Below, piece after piece: positions 33,191 to 42,271 of a stretch of DNA of 64,000 nucleotides. The notes beneath the pieces were generated by a model. The model saw nothing but the letters and a program-made list of their open reading frames with translations. It ran no database searches and had not been told where the DNA came from. The DNA lies in assembly GCA_965240325.2 (NCBI GenBank), contig OZ251233.1, positions 2,232,001-2,296,000 of the forward strand, read 5' to 3'. The position numbers and the translations under genes were made by a program. The DNA is from Rebecca billardiae RCC1528 (taxonomy: Eukaryota > Haptophyta). Position 1 is the first letter of the stretch, and the number at the start of each line of letters is the position of its first letter.

Positions 33191-33486
33191 CCCGCGCGAT
33201 GGACGCCGCCTAGCCGGTCAGTTGACCACGGCGCGGTCCTGGCTCGAAGTGGCGAGCCGTGCGGCTCGCGCTCTTACACGGGCATCGATTCATTCGACCG
33301 TAATGTATGCGCAGCGGGCCAATCAAGGGCGGTCGGCTGGCGGAAACTTCACAGCAGGGTGGGATTTGACCACGGAATGGCCCTGAATCTGTGAGGTTTG
33401 GACGTTTGGTGCGGCCGACCTGGCTCCAACGCGAACCAATCGGAAAGGCCTGCTTGGTCAGTCACAGAGCGGGCACGAACGGTCCG
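33191..33486. promoter_or_regulatory. Bidirectional HydE/HydF promoter with CCAAT boxes
   Basis: 296 bp between the two start codons. Two CCAAT pentamers are present, at 33319-33323 (followed by CA, a good NF-Y-type site) and 33436-33440. An inverted CCAAT (ATTGG, 37717-37721) also lies about 150 bp upstream of HydG. A shared regulator is an inference. Confidence 0.4.
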
Positions 33487-35097
33487 ATGTCGGCGTACGC
33501 GCTCCGCCGGGCGGCGCTCATGCTCGGCGCGCGGCGGCTGCCGGCGGCGGCGTGCGCGCGCGCCGGCCGGAGGGCGCTGTCCATGGCGGCGAAGCCGCAG
33601 GAGCTCAGCTGGGCCGACGCGAAGAAGATGCCCTCGCCGTCCGCGGGCAAGAAGAAGCCGGGCCCGGTGAAGGGCAGCGACGTGCCGCGGCTCAACATCG
33701 GCATCTTCGGCGCGATGAACGCGGGCAAGTCGCTGCTGATGAACCGCATCACGCGGCAGGAGACGTCGATCGTCGACTCCACGCCGGGCACGACCGCGGA
33801 CACGAAGATCGCGCTCCTCGAGCTGCACGACATCGGGCCCGTGAAGCTGTTCGACACCGCGGGCGTGGACGAGACGGGCGCGCTCGGCGAGAAGAAGCGC
33901 GCGAAGACGCTGGCGAGCCTGAAGGAGTCGGACCTGGCCGTCGTCGTGATCGACGCGAACGCGCTCGGCGCGGGCCGCGCGCAGCAGCTCAGCTGGGAGC
34001 GCGAGCTGCTCGAGGCGGCCGCGCACGGCGGCGTGCTCCCACTGCTCGTCGTGAACGCCAAGCGCACGCAGGTCGACGCGGCCGCGGTCGAGGCGACGCG
34101 CGCGGCGCTGTGCGACGGGCTCGGCGCCAAGGCCGCCGAGGGCGCCGCCGCGCGCGGCGCCGCGCTCGCGTACCAGCCCTCCGACTTCGCCGACGCGCCC
34201 GCGCTCGCGGTCGACCTCGCGGACGAGCGCGAGGCGATCCGCGCGCTCACCGCCTTCCTGCAGAGCAACGCGGCGCGCGTCAAGGCGTTCATGCCGCGCG
34301 CGCTGCCGGAGCGGTACCTGCGGCCCGACGCGGGCGTGTTCCTCAACATCCCGATGGACGCCGAGACCCCCTCGATGCGCCTCCTCCGGCCGCAGGCGCT
34401 CGTGCAGGAGGACGCGATCCGGCACTGGGCCACGACCGTCTCTTACCGGATGGACCTCGGCGCGGCGCGCGGCGCGGACGCGGACGCGCGCGACAAGGAG
34501 AAGGCGCGGTTCCAGCGCGCGCTCCGCGCGGCGATCGAGGCGTGCCCGCCCGACGCGCCGAAGATCCTGATCACCGACTCGCAGGCCATGGACGTCGTGC
34601 ACCCGTGGACGCTCGACGAGTCCGGCGCGCCGCTGATCGACGTGACGACGTTCTCGATCGCGATGATGCACCGCATGAGCGGCGCGCGGCTGCCGCTCTT
34701 CGCCGAGGGCATGCGCAAGTTCATGCAGCTCGCGCCGGGGGACCGGGTGCTGATGGCGGAGGCGTGCAACCACAACCGCATCACCGACGTGTGCAACGAC
34801 ATCGGCATGGTGCAGATCCCGCAGATGATCGGCGCGCAGACCGAGGGCATCGAGATCGAGCACGCGTTCGGCCGCGAGTTCCCCGCGCTCGACAAGGGCC
34901 TGGGCAGCTACGACCTGGTGATCCACTGCGGCGCGTGCATGATCGACCACCAGAAGGTGCGCGCGCGCATCGCGGACGCGCTCGAGGCCGGCGTGCCCAT
35001 CACCAACTACGGGCTGCTCATGTCGTACGCGTACAACGGCGCGGCCGCCCTCGAGCGCGTGCTCCAGCCGTGGGAGGACAGCCACGGCGCGCACTGA
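33487..35097 (+). CDS. hydF: HydF, [FeFe]-hydrogenase maturation GTPase and scaffold
   Basis: Single exon, 536 residues from ATG 33487. HydF is the GTPase scaffold on which the 2Fe subcluster is assembled before transfer to the apo-hydrogenase. Seen: Walker A at residues 75-82 (GAMNAGKS), G2 Thr in STPGTTAD, G3 LFDTAGVDE, a dimerisation domain, and the C-terminal 4Fe-4S signature EACNHN ... VIHCGACMID, i.e. CxH-x50-HCxxC, within the family range. TNYGLLMSYAYNG near the end is also typical. Residues 1-35 (MSAYALRRAALMLGARRL) form a basic amphipathic leader of mitochondrial type. In green algae HydE and HydF are fused, but here they are separate genes in opposite orientation. The frame is open upstream of 33487 without another sensible start. 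Confidence 0.96.
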   Translation: MSAYALRRAALMLGARRLPAAACARAGRRALSMAAKPQELSWADAKKMPSPSAGKKKPGPVKGSDVPRLNIGIFGAMNAGKSLLMNRITRQETSIVDSTPGTTADTKIALLELHDIGPVKLFDTAGVDETGALGEKKRAKTLASLKESDLAVVVIDANALGAGRAQQLSWERELLEAAAHGGVLPLLVVNAKRTQVDAAAVEATRAALCDGLGAKAAEGAAARGAALAYQPSDFADAPALAVDLADEREAIRALTAFLQSNAARVKAFMPRALPERYLRPDAGVFLNIPMDAETPSMRLLRPQALVQEDAIRHWATTVSYRMDLGAARGADADARDKEKARFQRALRAAIEACPPDAPKILITDSQAMDVVHPWTLDESGAPLIDVTTFSIAMMHRMSGARLPLFAEGMRKFMQLAPGDRVLMAEACNHNRITDVCNDIGMVQIPQMIGAQTEGIEIEHAFGREFPALDKGLGSYDLVIHCGACMIDHQKVRARIADALEAGVPITNYGLLMSYAYNGAAALERVLQPWEDSHGAH

Positions 35098-35726
35098 GGA
35101 GGCGGAGGGAGGCCGGCTGGCGGCTGAGGGCGGGGTCGCCGCGCCGCGCGGTCCGGTGCAGCGGCGGCGCACACCGGCCAGCATGCGCAGGCCACGCCGC
35201 GCGCTCACCCACGCCCGGTTGGCACCGCCGGTCCACGGGCACGGAGCGCGCTTGCCGTGGTTACTGGACTATGCGCGGTCCGACGGTGTGACCGGCCCCT
35301 GCGGTGGATGGGCAGTCGCCAGTCGGCGCGGGCCAGCCTCTGAGTCTGACTGAGTCGGAGTCGACTGTAGACCTCAGTCTGCCGTGTTACTCAGCTCGTC
35401 CAGTGATGAGTCACGCGTTAAATGAAACCGTAGGGCCCCGGCTACGGCCGCTACGGCCACGGGCGCGGTCTCGGGTCTCGGCCCGACTCTGTCTCTGTAG
35501 TCTGTTACTCTATCTGCTGTACTTGTAGCCCGCCTGGGCGCCGTATAGAGCAGTCGCGTACTGATGACGTACGCCAGACGTACGTGCCAGCAGGCCCAGC
35601 AGCCACCGCCGCCAGGCGCCACGCCGCGGCACTGATGCGGTTGCCACGAGCCGCGCCGAGCCGGCACGCCGCACGGGCCGCGAGGCCGCGGTCCCAATTC
35701 CCATGGGCTGTGACGAGTGTGAAGTG
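35098..35726. other. Intergenic, no supported gene
   Basis: 3' flank of HydF up to the transposon copy at 35731. No coding signal or strong secondary structure noted. Confidence 0.5.
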
Positions 35727-35730
35727 TGCT

Positions 35731-36586
35731 GACCCGTTGCACGGGTGAGTGACCGTAGGGCGGTGAAAATGCGACGTACCGGTGAAAATACGGTTTTGCA
35801 ACTAGCGCTGGGCGATGGCTGCCGGGCGCGACGAGCCGAGCGGATTGGTGCACGGGGAATCCAATTCCCCGTGCACCAATCCAATCCGTTCGTCGCCAGG
35901 TGCTGCCGTTGCCGAGATCGAGCTGCAAAACCCTCAGCAGGTGGTCAAGAGAAGGAAACGGGGAGGGCTGTCGCAGCGCGCGCGCCGCGGTGGGAAGAGA
36001 GAAGGGCTTGCCTCCCAACTGCAGCTTTGGCAGCGTTCCCTCTTGCGGCAGTGGAAGCCGACGACGAGGAGGATGACGACGCAGCTGCTGATGACTGCTG
36101 CGAAGCAGCAGCGGTGACACTCTGCGGTGCACAGCTGCCACCGCGCGCGCCGCACGCGACTCGGACTCGGGTGATGGCGACAGCAGCACAGCAGTCCTCA
36201 TGAAGACGATGAAGCTGCGTGCACGGGTGCACGAGGTGGCAGGCGAAAGCGCGCCGACGAGACAGCTCTTGACACGCCTGAGCGCACGCCCATGCTCGCC
36301 GAGCGCGAGCGCTGCAAGTGCAACTACAGTGCGCGCCGCGCGGCAAGTGGATGCAGGCTGTACTCGGCGGCACTGCGTCCGCGGCCATCGTCTCTTCACT
36401 TGTCGAGGCTGCTGCTGCGGCGGGCCGGGGGCACTACCCGGCACGCGCGGCGTAGCGCGCTAGACGGAAGGTGATGGTAGACGCACTGTCACGCTCCCGC
36501 CGCCGCCGCCGCCGCCTGCAAGACTGTATCGTCACTCTAGGCCGCCGAAGTGTCGTTTTTTCGGCGCTCACCGCTTGCAACGGGTC
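35731..36586 (+). mobile_element. Non-autonomous TIR DNA transposon, copy 2
   Basis: Same architecture as 7911-8768: begins GACCCGTTGCACGGGTGAG, ends with the inverse (TTGCAACGGGTC), and carries the TGTCGTTTTTTCGGCGCTCA block near the right end. Flanked by the direct repeat TGCT (35727-35730 and 36587-36590). Length 856 bp against 858 bp. It has its own internal palindrome at 35844-35860 / 35864-35880, whose arm sequence differs from that of copy 1. No transposase. It sits between HydF and a hypothetical gene, inside the maturase cluster. Confidence 0.82.
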
Positions 36587-36774
36587 TGCTTCAGATGGGC
36601 ATGACTCAATGAGACCGTGACTGTGAGCCGCTCCGCGCGCACGCGGCCCTCGACGCCATCGCCAGCTTCATCAGCTTGGCCGTTGGGCCCGCCGCCGCCG
36701 CCGGCCGCGTCGCCCCGCCGCCCCGCGCACTGTGACTGGTGAATGGCTTAGCGACGCTACCGGAAGGCGGCTGC

Positions 36775-37551
36775 TTATGCTGACGAGGCGCCTCTGCTTC
36801 CCACCAAGAAGGTGAGGGCAAAACGCGACTGCCACTCGTCGAGGACGTCGAGCTGACGCTCCGTGAATGCACATGCCGGCCGGGCGAGCTGCCGATCCAC
36901 CGCCGCCAGGGCGCGCAGCACGGTGAGCAGCGCGCGCACGGCCTCCACGTGCTCATCGCCCGCCTGTGCGCCCGCCTTGGCCAGGCGCTTGAAGCCAGCG
37001 GCCTTGGCGCCGTGCAGCGGCCCTGTCTGCAGCGCCTGCTGCGAGACGAGGAAGACGCGCGTGGCGAGCTCCTTTGAATCGCGCAATGCGCCCTCATCGC
37101 CGAGCGCGCGGCACAACCGCGCGTGCGCGTCGATGGCTGGGAGCCAGGCGCGCACGGCGTCTGCCGGCCGCATAGCGCATGTTGCGCTCAGTGACTGCTG
37201 CACGCTGTCAATCGCACGATGCGCGGCGCGTTCGCGTCGACGCGCCTCTGCCCCGTCCACGTCATCCACCTCGGCCTCGACGGTGTCCGCATGCGCCTCT
37301 GCGCGGCTGTCGCTGAGGGGCATCGGTGGAGGCATCGTGGGAGCGCCGCCACTGTCCTCGGCTGCGGGCGCGTGCGCGACCGCGCCATTGTCGAGGGCAT
37401 GCACGTCCTCGTCGGCGTCAGCGGGTGCCCCTGCTTCTGTGCGCCGTCGGCTGCGCTGCGCCTGCAGCCCCTCGCGCTTCTGACGCCCCGACGCTGGCTT
37501 GCGGCGCAGGCCGGCGAATGGGTGGCGCACACCATGCGAGCGATCCGCCAT
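36775..37551 (-). CDS. Hypothetical protein between HydF and HydG
   Basis: 258 residues, single frame. The N-terminal 40 residues are strongly basic, with no hydrophobic stretch. A low-complexity acidic middle follows (VEAEVDDVDGAEARRRERAA). The C-terminal 130 residues look like an all-helical domain (AVRAWLPAIDAHARLCRALG, SKELATRVFLVSQQALQT, VEAVRALLTVLRALAAVDRQ). No family recognised. It is divergent from HydG (315 bp apart). Nothing in its sequence ties it to hydrogenase maturation; only its place in the cluster does. Confidence 0.45.
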   Translation of the reverse strand: MADRSHGVRHPFAGLRRKPASGRQKREGLQAQRSRRRTEAGAPADADEDVHALDNGAVAHAPAAEDSGGAPTMPPPMPLSDSRAEAHADTVEAEVDDVDGAEARRRERAAHRAIDSVQQSLSATCAMRPADAVRAWLPAIDAHARLCRALGDEGALRDSKELATRVFLVSQQALQTGPLHGAKAAGFKRLAKAGAQAGDEHVEAVRALLTVLRALAAVDRQLARPACAFTERQLDVLDEWQSRFALTFLVGSRGASSA

Positions 37552-37866
37552 TGTACGACTGCTTTACTCCTGCCGCTACTGTTTTACCCCCCCGCGGTGA
37601 GTTCGTGAGCCGGTTGGGAGCCAGCCTGACGCCGATTCGAGATCAAATAATGAAGTTCGGTCGGGCTCCGACGGGTTTGGTTGCCGCTTCGCACCAAACC
37701 CCGGCGGGCGCACGCGATTGGCCGACGAGCCAGCTGCTCACGGCAACTCCTTTTCTGATAGGGCTGCCGCTCAGGCACGTTTGCACGAACTTACTACTGC
37801 GTCGTCAATCGGCCGCGTGCGTCGCCGCCGCGCGGCCAACGTCCCGGTCCAACCGCAACCGGCTTC

Positions 37867-39579
37867 ATGTGGCGGCGCACGAGCACAGCGCGGGCGGCGG
37901 CGGCGGGCGCGGCGCGGCGGCGCGCCGGCGGTCTGCTGGTGGGCAGGGGTCGGCGGTTCTCGGGGCTCACGCGGCAGCAGGAGCACGGCTCGAAGTGGAG
38001 TAAAGAGCTCGACCTCGAGGCGTCGGCCAAGGTGCCGCCCGCGAGCGAGATCATCGACGAGGCCGCCATCTTCAAGGCGCTCGAGGAGACGAAGGAGGCG
38101 GCGAAGGACGTCAACCACGTGCGCGCCGTGCTCGCGAAGGCGCTCGAGCGCGCCACGCTGCAGAAGGTCGAGGGCGAGCTCACCTCCGAGTACGTGCAGG
38201 GGCTGGACGCGACCGAGGCGGCGACGCTGCTCAACATCGACTCGAGCGACAAGACGATGATGTCCGAGCTGTTCCGCACGGCGCTGGACATCAAGGAGCG
38301 GATCTACGGGAACCGCATCGTCCTCTTCGCGCCGCTCTACCTCGCCAACTACTGCGTCAACTCGTGCACGTACTGCGCGTTCCGCTCGAAGAACAAGCAC
38401 ATCAAGCGCTCGCACCTCTCGGACGAAGAGATCCAACACGAGGTGGAGACGCTCGAGCGGATGGGGCACCGCCGGCTGCTGCTGCTCACGGGGGAGGACC
38501 CGAAGTACACGTTCGACGACTTCCTCCGCGTGGTGAGCGTCGTCGCCGGCGTGCGCTCCGAGCCGTGCGGCAACATCCGGCGCATCAACGTCGAGATCCC
38601 GGCGCTCTCGATCTCCGACTTCAAGCGCCTCAAGGCGACGGGCGAGATCGGCACGTACACGCTGTTCCAGGAGACGTACCACCGCGAGACGTTCAAGCGC
38701 GTGCACCCGTACGGCCCCAAGTCCGACTTCGACTACCGGCTGCAGACGATGGACCGCGCGCAGATGGGCGGCATCGACGACGTCGGGATCGGCGCGCTGT
38801 TCGGGCTGTACGACTACCGCTTCGAGGTGCTCGCGATGCTGCAGCACGCGGGGCACCTGGAGAGCCACTACGGCGCGGGGCCGCACACGGTGTCGATCCC
38901 GCGCATCCGCCCCGCCGACCAGGCGCCCGAGTCGATCCGCCCGCCCATGCCCGTCTCGGACCCGGACTTCCTCAAGCTGGTCGCGGTGCTGCGGTGCGCG
39001 GTGCCGTACACGGGCATGATCCTCTCCACGCGCGAGAGCCCGCAGATGCGGCGCAAGCTGCTGCACCTGGGCATCTCGCAGATGTCGGCGGGCTCGAAGA
39101 CGGACGTGGGCGCGTACGCCAAGGGCGACCAGAAGACCGAGCTCGAGACCTTCGGCACCTCGCCGCACCTAGACCTGCTGGACTCGCTCGACGGGCACAT
39201 TGACGAGGCCGCGACCGCGCCCGTCGACGGCGCCGAGCTCAAGGGCCAGTTCTCGCTGCTCGACCACCGCACGCTCGACGAGATCGTGCGCGACCTGCTC
39301 GAGCTCGGCTTCGTGCCGTCGTGGTGCACGGCGTGCTACCGCCTCGGGCGCACCGGCGCGAGCTTCATGAAGATCGCGAAGAAGGGCGACATCCACAACT
39401 ACTGCCACCCGAACGCGCTGCTCACGCTGCGCGAGTACGTCGAGGACTACGCGTCCGACGACACGCGCAAGAAGGCCGAGGCGGTGATCGAGTCGGAGAA
39501 GGGCACGCTCTCGCGCACGGCCGCGCTCGACCGCAAGCTCGCGAAGATCATGCACGGCGAGCGTGACCTCTACTTCTGA
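37867..39579 (+). CDS. hydG: HydG, [FeFe]-hydrogenase maturase (radical SAM tyrosine lyase)
   Basis: Single exon, 570 residues. HydG splits tyrosine into p-cresol plus the CO and cyanide ligands of the H-cluster and delivers an Fe(CO)2CN synthon. The radical SAM cluster is at Cys163, Cys167 and Cys170 (NYCVNSCTYCAF, CX3CX2C). The C-terminal auxiliary cluster has the HydG-specific spacing CX2CX22C (WCTACYR ... HNYCHPN). Other hallmarks are HLSDEEIQHEVETLERMGHR, LLTGEDPKYTFDDFL, LFQETYHRETFKRVHPYGPK, HTVSIPRIRPA and GISQMSAGSKTDVGAY. Thiazole synthase ThiH is the nearest relative but lacks the C-terminal cluster. Residues 1-33 (MWRRTSTARAAAAGAARRRA ... RRFSG) are a classic mitochondrial presequence with an Arg-Arg-Phe-Ser cleavage context. 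An inverted CCAAT box lies upstream. Confidence 0.97.
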   Translation: MWRRTSTARAAAAGAARRRAGGLLVGRGRRFSGLTRQQEHGSKWSKELDLEASAKVPPASEIIDEAAIFKALEETKEAAKDVNHVRAVLAKALERATLQKVEGELTSEYVQGLDATEAATLLNIDSSDKTMMSELFRTALDIKERIYGNRIVLFAPLYLANYCVNSCTYCAFRSKNKHIKRSHLSDEEIQHEVETLERMGHRRLLLLTGEDPKYTFDDFLRVVSVVAGVRSEPCGNIRRINVEIPALSISDFKRLKATGEIGTYTLFQETYHRETFKRVHPYGPKSDFDYRLQTMDRAQMGGIDDVGIGALFGLYDYRFEVLAMLQHAGHLESHYGAGPHTVSIPRIRPADQAPESIRPPMPVSDPDFLKLVAVLRCAVPYTGMILSTRESPQMRRKLLHLGISQMSAGSKTDVGAYAKGDQKTELETFGTSPHLDLLDSLDGHIDEAATAPVDGAELKGQFSLLDHRTLDEIVRDLLELGFVPSWCTACYRLGRTGASFMKIAKKGDIHNYCHPNALLTLREYVEDYASDDTRKKAEAVIESEKGTLSRTAALDRKLAKIMHGERDLYF

Positions 39580-40319
39580 GCGGGGGCACGCCCGCGCCTC
39601 CGTGCTCGCTCTGGCCGCTCGGGGCAACTCGAGTGAGTGACAGTCAGCTCGGCTCGGTGCGGCTCTGATGAGACAGATCGTTGTTCTCTCAAGAGTCACG
39701 CGCCCCGGGCGATGCCCGCCCCGGGGCTACCGGGCACCCCGCGGCCCGGCGCGGCCGCGGGTCCGCCGAGGGCACGGGCCCGGACGGCAGGCCGACGCCG
39801 CCACGGCCGGCATTTACAGCCATACAGCCGACAAATGATTTTCGGAATATATAATAAAAATGAATTTAATTTTAGCGGCGTAATATTTAGTAATGAGTAA
39901 AGTCGCGTCCTCATCATCATCAGTAATATATTCGTCATCCCGGATCAATATTGCATCGTCCGGAGCGGCAGACTGGCAGCGCGTGCGGCGTGATTGGCGT
40001 CGCGCCGTCCGCGCCGCCGGCTTGAAAACTGCCACGGCGCGGCTAGGACACGCCCCAAGTAGTTCGGCCCGCGACCAAGGACCCCAGTTTCTCCCGGGTA
40101 ACAATTCCTCTAACTATTACTCACCCCCGTCGCGCCCGTGAAAAGTGTTACAGGCCGAGCGTAGCAGTAACATGTAACACTCTCACGCCGGACTCACCCG
40201 GACTGCGGGTGTCTGACCGAGCCACGCCGCCTGACTAAACCCTGGCTGAGCACACTGTCAGCCATCACTTTCACTTGAGACCGTCGGTCTCGGATTCTCG
40301 CGGCCCGTTGCCGGCCAGT
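39580..40319. other. Intergenic with an AT-rich island
   Basis: 39830-39900 is markedly AT-rich (ataataaaaatgaatttaat) against its GC-rich neighbours. 40136-40190 contains spaced GTTAC/GTAAC half-sites (gtgttacaggcc, gtaacatgtaacac) like those in the satellite at 42542-43931, so the mobile region may begin here. No gene. Confidence 0.5.
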
Positions 40320-40790
40320 CCGGGTCCGGGTCCGGGGCCGGGCGGGTGGCGCTGGGCCCCGGGAGGAGGCCCCCTGTAACAGCTGTAACACCGTAACACG
40401 TAACAAGTCCGGCGCGGCGAGTCCGGGAGCCGACCGGTCCAGGTCCGGGGCGGGCGGGCCGCCAGGCCCGGGCCCGGGAGGAGGCCCCCTGTTACAGCTG
40501 TAACACCGTAACACGTAACACAATGGCGCCGCTCGGCCATGGCCCGTCGTCGGCCCGGTGAAAAAATGGCGGCGGGGCGCGCGGCGCGCAGCGTCGCGCT
40601 CGGTGCGCTCGGCGGGGCTCGAGGAACGACTGCGGACGGGCGAGCGCGCACGGGCGCGAGCACGAGTCGCGTCGCCCGCGCCCCTCCCCGAGCGACCTGC
40701 CGCCGCGTCTCGCGACGATGGCGCAGTGGCCGCTCGTCCGTGGCCGCGTGAAAAAATGGCGGCGGGGCGCGCGGCGCGCAGCGTCGCGCG
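40320..40790 (+). repeat. Left inverted-repeat arm of the primase element
   Basis: Matches the reverse complement of about 42272-42745. The arm contains two satellite-type units (GTAAC half-sites with CAGCTG and a GGAGGAGGCCCCC block) at about 40370-40520. It then carries two copies of a unit beginning GTGAAAAAATGGCGGCGGGG (about 40558 and 40748). The primase start codon at 40756 is inside the second copy. The inner boundary is sharp at 40790; the outer one is approximate. Confidence 0.8.
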
Positions 40791-42009
40791 CCCAGGCGAG
40801 GCGTGCACGCACGAGGTTGTGTTCCTGGCAAGTGGCTCGCAGCGTACGTTCGGCGGCCGGCTGCACGTGCCGAGCAGCCGCCTGCGCGAGCTCGATGCAC
40901 TCGTGGCCGCGCAGCACTTGGTGCACGGCGCGCGCGCGCCCATGGTAGTCGAGGCGCTCGGCGCGCGCGCGCGCTTCGTCGTCGATGTGGACTGCGCCTT
41001 CAGCACCGCGCCCTCCCCCTCGGACGTGGCCGCACTGCTCGTCGGCCTCCACCGCGTCGCGGAGGAGCATCTGCCCGTGCCCGTTCCCGTGGCTGGGCGC
41101 GTCGTGTACGTCTCGGCGCGCGCGCCCAGCCCCGCGACCGCCGCCGGCTCGGCGCCGGGCGTGCGCCGAGCCGGGATTCACGCGACATGGGACGACTCGG
41201 CCATCGTCTCGGCCGCTGAGGCGGCGCGCATCGCGCGCGTCCTGCACGACTGGGCGCGCTCGCAGCCGCGGCCGCCGTGCTGGCACAAGCTCGAGATCGA
41301 CTGCAGCATCTACGGGGCGGGCCTGCGCCTGCCGTTCACGGCCAAGTCGGACGGCGGCCCGCCCTACCTGCCGGCAGCCGTCGTCGCCGCCGACGAGCAC
41401 GGCGCCGTGCGCTGCGCGTGGCTCGACGCGCTGCCTGCGCAGCACGCGCTGCGGCGGCTCGCGGCGGATGGCGCGCGCTGGCTCTCTCGCGCGCGGCTGC
41501 GCACCGAGCTGGTCGAGTGGAGCGCGCCGCCGCCCGCGCCCGGCCGACCGGCTGTGCCGGCGACGAGCGCCGCCGGTCGCGATGCGGCGGCCGGCGCGCG
41601 GCGCGCGGCGCTGGTCGGCTGGCTCAACGAGCAGCTGCACGCGCACGCACGAGTCTCTGGCTCGGCCGAGCGCTGGCCGCGCATCGTGCAGGTGTTTGCT
41701 GGGAGCACGGCGCACGGCCCGGTCGCGACGTGCTCGACCGCCAGCAGGTGGTGCGAGTGCAAGGGCGCCGAGCACGCGCGACGCACCGTCTTCTACTTCG
41801 CCAAGTCCGACGGCCTCGACCTGTGCTGCGCCGACGAGGCGTGCGTGGCAGCGCGCGGCGCCGGGCGCGCGCGCGCCGTCTGCCTGCGCAGCATGCTCTT
41901 CTGCGCGGGCGGCGGCCGCGCGGGCGCGCCGCCACGCAGCGCCGAGTTTGCCTCGCGCTTCCACGCCGCGTTCGCCAGCGGCCGTGCCGCGATGGGCCCG
42001 GCGCGTTGA
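40756..42009 (+). CDS. Archaeo-eukaryotic-type DNA primase (PrimPol/UL52-like) in a repeat element
   Basis: 417 residues from ATG 40756; a GTG-initiated extension to 40558 is less likely. The catalytic palm of the AEP superfamily is visible: motif I FVVDVDC (Asp77, Asp79), motif II GIHATWDD (His142) and motif III LEIDCSIYGAGLRLPFTAKS (Asp182, Arg191, Lys197). The C-terminal part has a Cys/His cluster (WCECKGAEH ... LCCADEACV; Cys333, Cys335, His340, Cys357/358, Cys363) like the zinc module after the palm in PrimPol and the herpes-pox primase group. AEPs start DNA chains or copy past damage. The gene is bounded by inverted repeats and followed by a satellite, so it probably belongs to a mobile or selfish element rather than the cell's replication set. 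No helicase domain is present. The cellular PrimPol is the main alternative. Confidence 0.78.
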   Translation: MAAGRAARSVARPGEACTHEVVFLASGSQRTFGGRLHVPSSRLRELDALVAAQHLVHGARAPMVVEALGARARFVVDVDCAFSTAPSPSDVAALLVGLHRVAEEHLPVPVPVAGRVVYVSARAPSPATAAGSAPGVRRAGIHATWDDSAIVSAAEAARIARVLHDWARSQPRPPCWHKLEIDCSIYGAGLRLPFTAKSDGGPPYLPAAVVAADEHGAVRCAWLDALPAQHALRRLAADGARWLSRARLRTELVEWSAPPPAPGRPAVPATSAAGRDAAAGARRAALVGWLNEQLHAHARVSGSAERWPRIVQVFAGSTAHGPVATCSTASRWCECKGAEHARRTVFYFAKSDGLDLCCADEACVAARGAGRARAVCLRSMLFCAGGGRAGAPPRSAEFASRFHAAFASGRAAMGPAR

Positions 42010-42051
42010 CGACGCGGCGGCCGTGCAGCGCGCATGCGCCCGCACGCCGCC

Positions 42052-42100
42052 GCCGTCGCCGCCGCCGCCGCCCCGCCGCCGCCGCCGCCGCCGCCGCGCC
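42052..42100. repeat. (GCC)n microsatellite
   Basis: GCC/CCG trinucleotide run just after the primase stop codon. Confidence 0.85.
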
Positions 42101-42271
42101 CACCTCGCGCCGTCGGCCGACGGGCTCGGCAAACGAGGCGGCGTGCAAACAAGGACTCGGCGCTCGCGCCGGGGTCGGTGCAGCGCGACGCCACGCGAAC
42201 CGCCGCGGTGCTCGCGCCCGTGCGCGCTCGCCCGTCCGCGTGCGCTCCTCGAGCCCCGCCGAGCGCACCGA

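Noticed and set aside
37867-39579. HydG as thiazole synthase ThiH
   Set aside because: The C-terminal CX2CX22C cluster site is present and ThiH lacks it; HydE and HydF neighbours agree.
40756-42009. Primase as an integrated copy of a herpes- or poxvirus gene
   Set aside because: Only the superfamily motifs are shared; GC content matches the host, no other viral gene is present, and AEPs of this kind occur in eukaryotes and mobile elements.
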